This document shows, piece by piece, positions 43,093-51,571 of a stretch of DNA of 53,664 nucleotides. The stretch is from an uncultured Eubacteriales bacterium. GTDB lineage: Bacteria; Bacillota; Clostridia; Lachnospirales; Lachnospiraceae. The translations under genes were made by a program, and so were the position numbers. The stretch covers positions 1-53,664 of the forward strand of contig UQYF01000017.1 in NCBI GenBank assembly GCA_900545175.1, given 5' to 3'. Position 1 is the first letter of the stretch; each line of letters starts with the position of its first letter. Below the pieces are notes generated by a model that saw nothing but the letters and a program-made list of their open reading frames with translations, made no database searches and was not told the DNA's origin.

Positions 43093-46000
43093 TTATTTTA
43101 TTATATATCTTCTCTTTCCGATGAGACATGCCCCTGCAAAACTGCCTGCTAAGAGTATAATGCCCATAAGCACTGATACGGATGAATCGAAACCGGTTGA
43201 AGGGGCTGTGATAATTGCCTCGTCCGCCTTTACAAGCACATAAGTTGAGAAATGGTCAACTGTGAATGTAACCTTGCCATCCTCACCTACAGTCACTATC
43301 TGACCCTTATCCATCACAGTGTTAAGTTCCTCATTGTAGTAGTAAAGCTTAAGCTGTGTACCTGCTGCAAAGCCCTCTGCCTTCACAGTGATTGCTACCT
43401 TACCATTGAGATATCCGACTGACTCGAATGTGCATACAAGCATATCCTTATCCTCAACCCTTAATATCTCCTTTGCCTTCTCAGAAGCAGGAGCATAGTC
43501 ATTGAACTTCACATTGAATCTGAATAATGAATCAGGAAGTGAATTAAATGTTGAACCGTCAATAGTAAATGTTGCTACAACATTTCCATTCTCATCAGTA
43601 ACATCCACAACAAGTGTCTTCTTATCATTGATAAGCTTTGCGAATACATCATTTGAAACATATCCATCCTTGCCGACCTTCTCTGTCACAATGCTGTCTG
43701 CTGTTGAGAGTACAGAGCTGCCTGCTGCTACACCACTTGGTGCCTCTGACGTACTTGGTGTCTCCGGCGTGCTTGGTGCCTCCGGAGTCTGTGTATTGCC
43801 GTCAAGAACAACCTTGGTTGAAGGTGTTCCTGTAGGACGTGCACCGATTCCCTCTGCTACAGCATCTGTAGTCTCAAGGAAACCATTAAGGTTAAGTGTA
43901 CCATCTTCATTTCTTGTAATTCCCGTGAACTCAAGTGTCTTAAACCATGCAGCCACATCCGCTGCAGCTCCTGAGTTGTTAGCCGACTTAGAGCCATCCC
44001 AGTAATAATTGGTATCTGTAAGATACTTAGCTGTATCCTGTGAACCCTTTGGCTTGAACTGCTCGCCTGTTGTAAGGCCGCTCTTAACATTGGAATCCTT
44101 AAATGAAATGATTCCTGTCGCTGCGAAATCTGTATTTGCAGCGTTGTTTGTGTATAATGCTACATTGTAGCTCTCATTGTTGTATGAGATGCTTGAAGAT
44201 ACCTGAATATCAGGACAGCTGTTAGAGTCGATACCCTTTGCTTTGTTGTTAAATGCATAGGAATTGATAAGCTTGTGATAACCTGACATGCTGTCTCCGC
44301 CCATCTTAAAGCCGTTACCGTTTCCTGCGTTCGTACCATCCTCAAGGTAACCATTTCCGTAAGCTACACAGTTCTGTATTGTTACAGAACCGATTGAACC
44401 TGTCTCAACCTTTGCAAATAAATCCCAGCCATCATCTGCATTATTGTAAGCTAAACATCCGTCAAATACATTGCCGTCGCCAACTGTAAGCTTAGCCGCA
44501 AAGCCATCTGCATCCTCATAACCTGCATCTGCATTACCGTATGATGTACAGTTGAGAATGAGGTTATATGAAGGCCACTGCTCTCTTGTATCTGTTGAGT
44601 AGAGACGGCTTATCTGAAGTCCTGTGTTTCCGTTATGATATGTGTTGATGTTATCAAGCACGTTATGGCTGCCTGATACCTGAATACCCTTCTGGGCATT
44701 CTGTGAATGTGTACAATCAAATCCATTGAAGTACCAGTAATCACCACCGAATACCATACCTGCACACTTGCCCTGGAAGTCGAATACAGGTCTTGTCGCT
44801 GCAGCAGGGTCTGCTACCATACGGATATTCTTCTCTGCTGTACCATTGACTCCTCTCTCAACTCTTACAGTGCTGTCAAGAAGGTATGTACCCTCCGTGA
44901 TAACGATTGTCTGTCCCGGCTGTACATACTTAACCGCCGTATAGATGTCTACCGGATTATCCTTTGTACCATTACCTGATGAAGTTGCGTTAGGAGCAAC
45001 ATAGATGTTGGTAAGTGCTGCGTAAGAATTATTTCTCACAACAGAAAGATTGATATTGATAGGATCTGTATTTGCAAGCTTCATATCAGCACCCGGAACA
45101 TAGTCAGGATCCGGTGTGAATACTGCTGCAATCTCATTATTTGACTCTGATGTAAGTGTCATAGGAACATCAAGAGTCGTACCTGCCTTAACTGCAATGC
45201 CTGTTGAAACTGCTGCACCATTTAATGTGATGTCAACTGTACCATCAACATTTGCATTCATGCTGAATGTATAGTTCTCTGTATTTGCAACCTTAGCTGA
45301 TGTAACATTTACCATAGGTGTCACATAAGTTACAGGCTTTTCCTCCGCTGCTGTATCATCGGAAGCAAGTACTGTCGAGAACTGGATATCCGTAAATGTA
45401 GCTCTTGCATTTCTTGAAGCGAAGAAACCAACATATACATTCTCTGAATCAATCTTGTTGAGTGCTTCAGGATCATAGTTCTTCTGCTGTGCAAGAACAT
45501 TACCGGCTTCATCATAATATGTAATGAAGTAACCTGTGTTGTTCTTCTGGATTTCAAGAATGAAATCTGTAAGCTCTGCGATAGTTCCATCAACTGCTGT
45601 CTCTGCGTTACCCACTATATTATAGGTTCCTGCGCCAAGTCCGTTCTGTGCTGCTGTTGTGTCAAGTGTTGTTGTAACACTCTTGAACTCATTCTGGACT
45701 GTAGCCGTATCGTTAGCTTCAAGCTTAGCTAAATTATCCTTTGTTACACCTGTCTTAGCGATAACACCAAGACCTAACTTCATTGAATACTTAGTACCTG
45801 TTGTATCTACAGCGTTCTTCTCGGCATTCCATAAGTACTCAATCTTAGAAGCGATAGCCATGTACTGGTTATTCCATATTGGGTTAGTCTCTCCATTCTG
45901 TCCAAGACGGTCCGCAGCCATGATACCGAAACCTTCCTGTCCATTGGAAAGCTTCCACTTATCAACATGAACCTTAGCTCTGAGTGTAAAGTTGTGGTCT

Positions 46001-47793
46001 GTCGGAACTGCTGTATAGTAGAATGCAACACCATCAGTTGAGTTAGGAACGATCTTACCCTTGCCGCCCTCACTGTATACCGTTACCCTGCCATCGTTGG
46101 CACTTCCTTCATAACCATTGTTCGCGCTGTCTGTTGATGAACCATATCTTGTAAAGCCCCATACCTGCTGCTGCTCTGCTGTGACAGTAGTCTCAACAGC
46201 CTGTGAAGCTTCACTCTTATCCTCACCTCTTACAGCCTTGACAGTAAATGAATACTTCTCACCGACTGTAAGACCTGTAACTGTGTATTCTGTAGCTTCT
46301 GTAGTACCTACAAGATTCTCTCCTGCATATACCTCATAGCCTGCTGCCTCTGCAACTGCGCCCCATACTACACTTACACTGCCGTTTCCTGTGCTTGTAG
46401 CACTCTCAATAGCAGGTGTGCCAAGTGGGAGAACATACGCAAATGCCTCTGTTGTGTTACCTGCCTTGTCATCACAATCTGCTCTCTTAGCTGTGATTTT
46501 GAAGGTATAGCTTCCAGAAGCTGAAGGTGCGAATACAACTGCCTTAGATGAATCTGCTGATGGCTTCGACTCAATAACTGCTCCGTCTGCTCCAAGCATC
46601 TCTACAGTTACCATGTCTGCTCCGTCATATCCTATTTCCATTGTATAATAAACTTCGATGTTTCCACCATTCTGCTTAGTCTCTGTAATAACAGGAGCTG
46701 CAACACCAGCCCAGTCAGCTCTTTCAGGCTTAACTGCTCCTGAAGGTGTCTCAGTAACCTCTACCTTAAATATGTAGTTATTATTCTCAAGACCGCCAAG
46801 GAAATATGTTCCTGTCTCACTAAGTTCCAGTGTGGAAATACATGTTGCATTCTTTGCAAGTGTTTCATTAGTCTGTGCAACTACTGTACCATCTGCCTTC
46901 ATTACAGCCATCTGACGATTGTCATCTCCGCCTTCTACCCACCATATCTTAACACTTGCAGGATTCTTGGTTGTAAACTTAACACCATTCATTTCGTTGG
47001 CAAACTTAGCGCCAAAGTTAATTCTTACCCCTGATGTATATCCGTCTGCAAATTCCTTACTGCTTGTGTCAACCTTTGATTTAGCACTGTAAATAATTGT
47101 GAAGTAATCCTCTGTTCCGACAACTTCCTCAGACTTGTCCGGCTTAGCACCCTTATCGAATGTTGCAAAATCCTTTGTCTCAAAGCTATAAGTCTTAGGT
47201 TCCTCAACCTTTACCTTCTCCGTTACTACAACTTTAAAGAAGTAATTGTTATTTTCAGCACCACCGATATAATATGTTCCGGCATTTTCAAGCTCTAATG
47301 TAGAAATGCAGGTTGCGTTCTTTGCAACAGTTACATCTGTCTTAGCAACCTGTGTTCCTGTCTCGTCAAGGATTGCAACCTGACGATTGTCATCTCCGCC
47401 TTCTACCCACCATACCTTAACAGTAGCCGGGTTACTTGTTGTAATCTTAATAGCATTCTTAGCTGTTGAACATGCACCGCCAAAATTAACTCTCTGCTCC
47501 GATGCATATGCATCATCAAATGTCTTATTGCTTCCATCAACCTTCGTCTTTGCACTGTAAACCAATGTAAAGTAATTATCTGTTCCGGCAAGCTCCGTCT
47601 CACCATCTGCCTTTGCTTTTGCAGCAAATGGTGTAAGATTCTTGGACTCAAATACATACTCTACAGTTGTATAGTTCCCGTCATCCGCACTTACCTTAAT
47701 TCCTCCTCCCGCAAAAGTCGTCGGCAAAAGACCGATTACGAGAAGTAATGCCATAACCGACGCCAAAACACGTCTTAATAACTTGTGTTTCAT
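43093..47793 (-). CDS. Secreted multidomain pectate lyase (PL9-like) with anchor
   Basis: A 1566-residue exoenzyme. Signal peptide (1-33), two homologous ~150-residue beta modules (~38-194 and ~200-347, both with VWWVEGGDDNRQ), a third Ig-like stretch (~350-450), a fibronectin III domain (~455-537), a laminin-G-like region (~545-815), and the catalytic right-handed beta-helix (~925-1330). The catalytic part has DADGFAAKLTVGDGNVFDGC and NNADDGWDLF, which I associate with PL9 exopolygalacturonate lyases. A C-terminal module ends in APSTG, a hydrophobic span and KRR, which resembles a degenerate sortase or membrane anchor. Start at the ATG at 47793 after AAGGAGG. Regulation: promoter at 47875 and three cre-like sites. 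Confidence 0.88.
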   Translation of the reverse strand: MKHKLLRRVLASVMALLLVIGLLPTTFAGGGIKVSADDGNYTTVEYVFESKNLTPFAAKAKADGETELAGTDNYFTLVYSAKTKVDGSNKTFDDAYASEQRVNFGGACSTAKNAIKITTSNPATVKVWWVEGGDDNRQVAILDETGTQVAKTDVTVAKNATCISTLELENAGTYYIGGAENNNYFFKVVVTEKVKVEEPKTYSFETKDFATFDKGAKPDKSEEVVGTEDYFTIIYSAKSKVDTSSKEFADGYTSGVRINFGAKFANEMNGVKFTTKNPASVKIWWVEGGDDNRQMAVMKADGTVVAQTNETLAKNATCISTLELSETGTYFLGGLENNNYIFKVEVTETPSGAVKPERADWAGVAAPVITETKQNGGNIEVYYTMEIGYDGADMVTVEMLGADGAVIESKPSADSSKAVVFAPSASGSYTFKITAKRADCDDKAGNTTEAFAYVLPLGTPAIESATSTGNGSVSVVWGAVAEAAGYEVYAGENLVGTTEATEYTVTGLTVGEKYSFTVKAVRGEDKSEASQAVETTVTAEQQQVWGFTRYGSSTDSANNGYEGSANDGRVTVYSEGGKGKIVPNSTDGVAFYYTAVPTDHNFTLRAKVHVDKWKLSNGQEGFGIMAADRLGQNGETNPIWNNQYMAIASKIEYLWNAEKNAVDTTGTKYSMKLGLGVIAKTGVTKDNLAKLEANDTATVQNEFKSVTTTLDTTAAQNGLGAGTYNIVGNAETAVDGTIAELTDFILEIQKNNTGYFITYYDEAGNVLAQQKNYDPEALNKIDSENVYVGFFASRNARATFTDIQFSTVLASDDTAAEEKPVTYVTPMVNVTSAKVANTENYTFSMNANVDGTVDITLNGAAVSTGIAVKAGTTLDVPMTLTSESNNEIAAVFTPDPDYVPGADMKLANTDPININLSVVRNNSYAALTNIYVAPNATSSGNGTKDNPVDIYTAVKYVQPGQTIVITEGTYLLDSTVRVERGVNGTAEKNIRMVADPAAATRPVFDFQGKCAGMVFGGDYWYFNGFDCTHSQNAQKGIQVSGSHNVLDNINTYHNGNTGLQISRLYSTDTREQWPSYNLILNCTSYGNADAGYEDADGFAAKLTVGDGNVFDGCLAYNNADDGWDLFAKVETGSIGSVTIQNCVAYGNGYLEDGTNAGNGNGFKMGGDSMSGYHKLINSYAFNNKAKGIDSNSCPDIQVSSSISYNNESYNVALYTNNAANTDFAATGIISFKDSNVKSGLTTGEQFKPKGSQDTAKYLTDTNYYWDGSKSANNSGAAADVAAWFKTLEFTGITRNEDGTLNLNGFLETTDAVAEGIGARPTGTPSTKVVLDGNTQTPEAPSTPETPSTSEAPSGVAAGSSVLSTADSIVTEKVGKDGYVSNDVFAKLINDKKTLVVDVTDENGNVVATFTIDGSTFNSLPDSLFRFNVKFNDYAPASEKAKEILRVEDKDMLVCTFESVGYLNGKVAITVKAEGFAAGTQLKLYYYNEELNTVMDKGQIVTVGEDGKVTFTVDHFSTYVLVKADEAIITAPSTGFDSSVSVLMGIILLAGSFAGACLIGKRRYIIK

Positions 47794-47874
47794 AATATCC
47801 TCCTTATAAGAATTATTAGCATGTATACCCAAATTATGGTCACGTTCTCCGCTTATACATACTCGTGTAAAGAT

Positions 47875-47903
47875 ATAATATCATCTTTTTTAATATATTT
47901 CAA
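47875..47903 (-). promoter_or_regulatory. Promoter of the pectate lyase gene
   Basis: TTGAAA (47898-47903), 17-bp spacer, TATTAT (47875-47880). Leader of about 75 nt. Confidence 0.7.
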
Positions 47904-47940
47904 CCATTATACGAATTTTCTTTATGCATATTTTACAAAT

Positions 47941-48022
47941 TGAAAATGCTTACATCAAAATGTAAGTACTTTCTTGCACAAAATTCTGTTTTTTATTTGC
48001 ATATTTTATGTAAATGCTTACT
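47941..48022. promoter_or_regulatory. Three cre-like (CcpA) sites upstream of pectate lyase
   Basis: TGAAAATGCTTACA (47941-47954), TGTAAGTACTTTCT (47961-47974) and TGTAAATGCTTACT (48009-48022) compared with the cre consensus TGWAARCGYTWNCW. The first and third differ only by C to T in the centre; the middle has two differences. The first and third repeats lie 68 bp apart. The remaining bases between 47794 and 48090 are AT-rich. Confidence 0.55.
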
Positions 48023-48093
48023 AAGTAATTATAAAACCACACAAAAAAGCATAAAACAACTAGCAAAAAGCTTTTATCCGCACTCAAAAAGTT

Positions 48094-48127
48094 AAAAAAA
48101 GGACATTGTCATAAGACAATGCCCTTT
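48094..48127 (-). terminator. Terminator of the J-domain gene
   Basis: GGGCATTGTC, TTAT loop, GACAATGTCC, then TTTTTTT on the minus strand. Confidence 0.85.
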
Positions 48128-48132
48128 GAAAA

Positions 48133-48594
48133 TCAATTATCATATTTTTTCTTAAGAGATGCAAATTCCTGATTGATGCGTTGCACCGTATCAGTATCCC
48201 CGCATAGATTATCCGGATGGTATATTTTAAGTAAATCCTTGTATCTTTTCTTGAGTGCAAGTTCGCTTCCCACACCGCGAAAGAATGTCGTAGACTGTCC
48301 TCTCATGTTGTAAGACGTACTTGTCTTTTCTGAGTTAAACTGCTTCTTCATATGCTCTAAACGCACACGCTCCTGCTCAACAGCCTTTTTCTCCACTGCA
48401 AGCCTGTATAATTCTTTTTTCAGAATCTCCAGTTTTTTCTCAAACAGTTCATTCTCCTTTGCCATCCGCTCTTTTTCATGCTCAATGGCAGCCTTTTCCT
48501 CATTTATTCTTATGTTTTCCTTAAAAAACCATGCCTTCATGCCGGCAAGCTGCTGTTCGTCAGCTGCAAATACATCAGTTACTGCATCAGCCAC
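48133..48594 (-). CDS. J-domain protein with coiled-coil N-terminus
   Basis: A 153-residue protein. Residues ~20-95 are a long Glu/Lys-rich coiled coil; the C-terminal ~40 residues form a J domain with the HPD motif (LLKIYHPDNLCG), the part that stimulates DnaK ATPase. The J domain is at the C-terminus, the reverse of DnaJ. Function is probably a specialised co-chaperone. The start is likely the GTG at 48594 with GGAGG eight bases upstream; a GTG at 48603 overlaps the SD. Confidence 0.75.
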   Translation of the reverse strand: MADAVTDVFAADEQQLAGMKAWFFKENIRINEEKAAIEHEKERMAKENELFEKKLEILKKELYRLAVEKKAVEQERVRLEHMKKQFNSEKTSTSYNMRGQSTTFFRGVGSELALKKRYKDLLKIYHPDNLCGDTDTVQRINQEFASLKKKYDN

Positions 48595-48621
48595 AAAAAA
48601 CACCTCCCAAATTTAAGACAC

Positions 48622-49347
48622 TTACCTGCTCATCTTAACTGCTGTCTCAAGTGCAACTTCCATCATCTGTGTGAAAGAATTCTGTCTCTCCTCCGCTGTT
48701 GTAGCTTCACCTGTGAGAAGATGGTCAGAAATTGTAAGGATTGCAAGTGCATTTTTTCCTGCTCTTGCCGCATTCATATACAGAGCTGCTGCTTCCATCT
48801 CGACAGCCATAACTCCGAGCTTGCGCCACTTAGCTGAGCCTTCCGTATCATTACTGTAGAATGTATCTGATGACAGAATATTTCCTACATGATAATTAGC
48901 ACCGTTCTCCTTTGCAGACTCAATCGCTGCCGCCATAAGAGGATAGCTTGCTATAGCGGAAAAGCTTCCCGGAAGACCGAACTGTGAACCATAGTTAGAG
49001 TTAGTCGATGCACCCATGCCGATTACTAAATCTCTTACATGTACGCCTTCCTGCATTCCACCTGCTGAGCCTACACGTATAATATTGTCAACTTCAAAGA
49101 AATTAAACAGCTCATAGCTGTAGATTCCGATTGAAGGCATTCCCATGCCGCTCGCCATAACAGAAACCTTAACACCCTTGTACTCACCTGTATAACCCTG
49201 AACTCCTCTTACATTATTTACAAGGACAGGATTGGTAAGGAAATTCTCTGCTATGAACTTAGCTCTTAGCGGATCTCCCGGCATAAGTACAGTCTTGCCG
49301 AAATCGCCCGGCTTCGCATTGATATGTGGTGTTGGATAATTTGCCAT
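48622..49347 (-). CDS. deoD: Purine-nucleoside phosphorylase, DeoD type
   Basis: A 241-residue hexameric-type phosphorylase that splits purine nucleosides to base and ribose-1-phosphate. GDPLRAKFIAENFL (phosphate loop), GMGMPSIGIYSYEL, RVGSAGGMQ, and EMEAAALY with SDHLLTGE (catalytic Asp) are all intact. SD TGAGGAA before the ATG. The next gene begins 28 bp downstream on the same strand. Confidence 0.95.
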   Translation of the reverse strand: MANYPTPHINAKPGDFGKTVLMPGDPLRAKFIAENFLTNPVLVNNVRGVQGYTGEYKGVKVSVMASGMGMPSIGIYSYELFNFFEVDNIIRVGSAGGMQEGVHVRDLVIGMGASTNSNYGSQFGLPGSFSAIASYPLMAAAIESAKENGANYHVGNILSSDTFYSNDTEGSAKWRKLGVMAVEMEAAALYMNAARAGKNALAILTISDHLLTGEATTAEERQNSFTQMMEVALETAVKMSR

Positions 49348-49377
49348 ATTTATTCCTCATTTCTTAATTGTCTTTAT

Positions 49378-49830
49378 TTACTTATTGAAATTAATTATAT
49401 TCTCTTTGTTGAGAACAAAATCATAGTAATTACAGTCTTCCCTTTTCCGCCAGCCTATATGCTTCCAAAAGGCATTTCCGATATCATTCTCAGTAAAAGC
49501 TATGAGCGTGACATTGCTTACATGCTCAGCCTCAAGCGCTTCCATTGCTCTGACTACCATGGCTTTTCCAATTCCGCGGTTGCGGTAGTCCTGCGCAACA
49601 CACACATGATAGAGTGTTCCTCTCCTGCCATCATGCCCGCACAGTATACTTCCTACAATCACACCGTTGTCCTCAGCAACTACACTTGTGGTTGGATTTC
49701 TTTTAAGAAATGTGCCAACGCCTTCCTTGGAATCATCAATGGAACGTATTGCAAATCCCTTGATAGTAAGCCATAGGCTGCGGACACCATCGTAGTCATC
49801 TGTTGTCATGGTTCGTATAATGACACTCAT
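49378..49830 (-). CDS. GNAT-family N-acetyltransferase
   Basis: A 150-residue GNAT enzyme with the acetyl-CoA loop YRNRGIGKAMVVRAM (motif A, Q/RxxGxG/A) at ~80-94 and VAEDNGVIVGSILCGHDGRRG before it. It begins one base inside the asd stop (TAATG), so translation is coupled to asd. The substrate is not predictable; RimI-like or small-molecule acetylation are both possible. Confidence 0.85.
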   Translation of the reverse strand: MSVIIRTMTTDDYDGVRSLWLTIKGFAIRSIDDSKEGVGTFLKRNPTTSVVAEDNGVIVGSILCGHDGRRGTLYHVCVAQDYRNRGIGKAMVVRAMEALEAEHVSNVTLIAFTENDIGNAFWKHIGWRKREDCNYYDFVLNKENIINFNK

Positions 49831-50915
49831 TATTTTGCCTCGATGTACTTCTGGGCTGTGAGAAGCTCTGCTATAAGAACAGCTCCGCCTGCTGCGCCAC
49901 GGATTGTATTATGTGAAAGACCTACAAACTTATAGTCAAATACTGTATCCTCTCTGAGACGGCCAAATGAGACACCGAAGCCATTCTCATAGTTAACATC
50001 AAGAGCAACCTGTGGACGATTGTCCTCCTCAAGATACTGTATAAAATGCTTAGGCGCACTAGGAAGATTAAGCTCCTGCGGAAGTCCTGAGAAGCTTCTC
50101 CATTTCTCAATAATCTGCTCCTTTGTAGGTTTCTTCTCAAAGCTTACGAATACTGCTGCTGTATGTCCGTTAAGTACAGGTACACGGATACACTGTGTTG
50201 TGATAACAGGAAGCTGTGCCTTCTCAATCTTTCCATCAACAACCTTGCCCATAATACGAAGCGGCTCCTGCTCACTCTTCTCTTCCTCACCGCCGATATA
50301 AGGAATGATATTTCCTACCATCTCCGGCCACTCCTTAAAAGTCTTGCCGGCACCGGAAATTGCCTGATATGTTGTAGCGACAACAACCTTAGGTCCGAAC
50401 TCCTTAAGTGCAACAAGTGCAGGTGTATAGCTCTGGATTGAGCAGTTAGGCTTAACAACAATGAAGCCTCTCTTAGTTCCAAGTCTCTTTTTCTGAGTCT
50501 CGATAAGAGCAAGATGTTCAGGGTTAATCTCAGGAACTACCATAGGAACATCCTCTGTCCAACGATGTGCGCTGTTATTAGAAACAACAGGAGTCTCTGT
50601 CTTAGCATAATCCTCCTCAATCTTCTTGATCTCTTCCTTTGTCATGTCTACAGCGCTGAATACAAAATCAACCTGTGAAGCGACATGCTCAACATCATTT
50701 ACATTGAGAACTATCATCTTCCTGACTGCTTCCGGCATAGGTGTATCCATCTTCCAACGGTCACCAACCGCATCCTCATATGTCTTTCCTGCTGAACGTG
50801 GGCTTGCAGCAACCGCAACAACCTCAAACCATGGGTGATTTTCAAGCAGAGCAATAAATCTCTGTCCTACCATACCTGTCGCACCTAAAATACCTACTCT
50901 TAACTTCTTTTCCAT
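49830..50915 (-). CDS. asd: Aspartate-semialdehyde dehydrogenase
   Basis: A 361-residue enzyme that reduces aspartyl phosphate to aspartate semialdehyde, the branch point to lysine, threonine and methionine. NADP loop GILGATGMVGQRF; active-site Cys in PNCSIQSYTPALVAL; His in RVPVLNGHTAAVFV. The length and the SIQS form fit the archaeal/fungal-like Asd subclass also found in Clostridia. Start at the ATG at 50915 with GGAGG eight bases upstream. GNAT follows in the same operon. Confidence 0.94.
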   Translation of the reverse strand: MEKKLRVGILGATGMVGQRFIALLENHPWFEVVAVAASPRSAGKTYEDAVGDRWKMDTPMPEAVRKMIVLNVNDVEHVASQVDFVFSAVDMTKEEIKKIEEDYAKTETPVVSNNSAHRWTEDVPMVVPEINPEHLALIETQKKRLGTKRGFIVVKPNCSIQSYTPALVALKEFGPKVVVATTYQAISGAGKTFKEWPEMVGNIIPYIGGEEEKSEQEPLRIMGKVVDGKIEKAQLPVITTQCIRVPVLNGHTAAVFVSFEKKPTKEQIIEKWRSFSGLPQELNLPSAPKHFIQYLEEDNRPQVALDVNYENGFGVSFGRLREDTVFDYKFVGLSHNTIRGAAGGAVLIAELLTAQKYIEAK

Positions 50916-50985
50916 AAATAGCTTCCTCCGCAATTGTATTTATTTCCAGCAGATTTCATCTGCCCGATAACTATAGAGAACACTT

Positions 50986-51450
50986 CTATTCACAATCGTC
51001 ATGGCATTCGCAGTCACATGGCTGATTTTCGAGAATGTCCGGAATTCCGTTTCCGTCGCTGTCAATATCACCCGGTCTGATTCCTGCATCACCAGCCATA
51101 TCTCTTCCACGTACATTGTACTTGTCACGCTCTGCATTGACATACTGCTCTATAAGTGCGGAAACCTCCCGGACTTTGTGCACATTCTTTAGCACATTGT
51201 CACAATTATACACTCCGCTGGCATATATACTTATCGTGCCATAATTAAATATTCTTCCAAGCAGGGAAATCTTAAGCTGCTTATCTTTGACTTTATAAAG
51301 CTCAACTTCATCCTCTGTTATGTTCAAAAAACCTTTTCTGATAACCAGTTTATTATCGTATAAGATATATTTAGTGAACGTGAACGGAAGTCCTATCGCA
51401 TTCCTCTTCTGTCCTTTCCACACCGGCTTCTTCTTAGCTTTCTTCGCCAT
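50986..51450 (-). CDS. PH-domain-like protein (bPH2/DUF304 type) with Cys-rich tail
   Basis: A 154-residue protein. Lys-rich N-terminus (KKAKKKPVWKGQKR), then a beta-rich domain of ~90 residues (LPFTFTKYILYDNKLVIRKG, FNYGTISIYASGVYNCDNV), typical of bacterial PH (YdbT/DUF304) domains, then a linker and an acidic, cysteine-rich tail CDCECHDDCE. No membrane span is obvious. Function unknown. Start at the ATG at 51450 with GGGAGG; the ORF continues 14 codons further only through the SD. Confidence 0.7.
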   Translation of the reverse strand: MAKKAKKKPVWKGQKRNAIGLPFTFTKYILYDNKLVIRKGFLNITEDEVELYKVKDKQLKISLLGRIFNYGTISIYASGVYNCDNVLKNVHKVREVSALIEQYVNAERDKYNVRGRDMAGDAGIRPGDIDSDGNGIPDILENQPCDCECHDDCE

Positions 51451-51571
51451 GATGATTCCTCCCTGCATATTACATATTTTAGGTAACTGCAAAACTAAGC
51501 GGTTGTCCGAAACACTGACATAGTAAAATTATCAAATCAACTGCTCCATGCCATAAGCTTACAATACTGTA

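Noticed and set aside
51491..51520. Third copy of the TTGTCCGAA repeat
   Set aside because: Only about ten bases match and the flanks do not.
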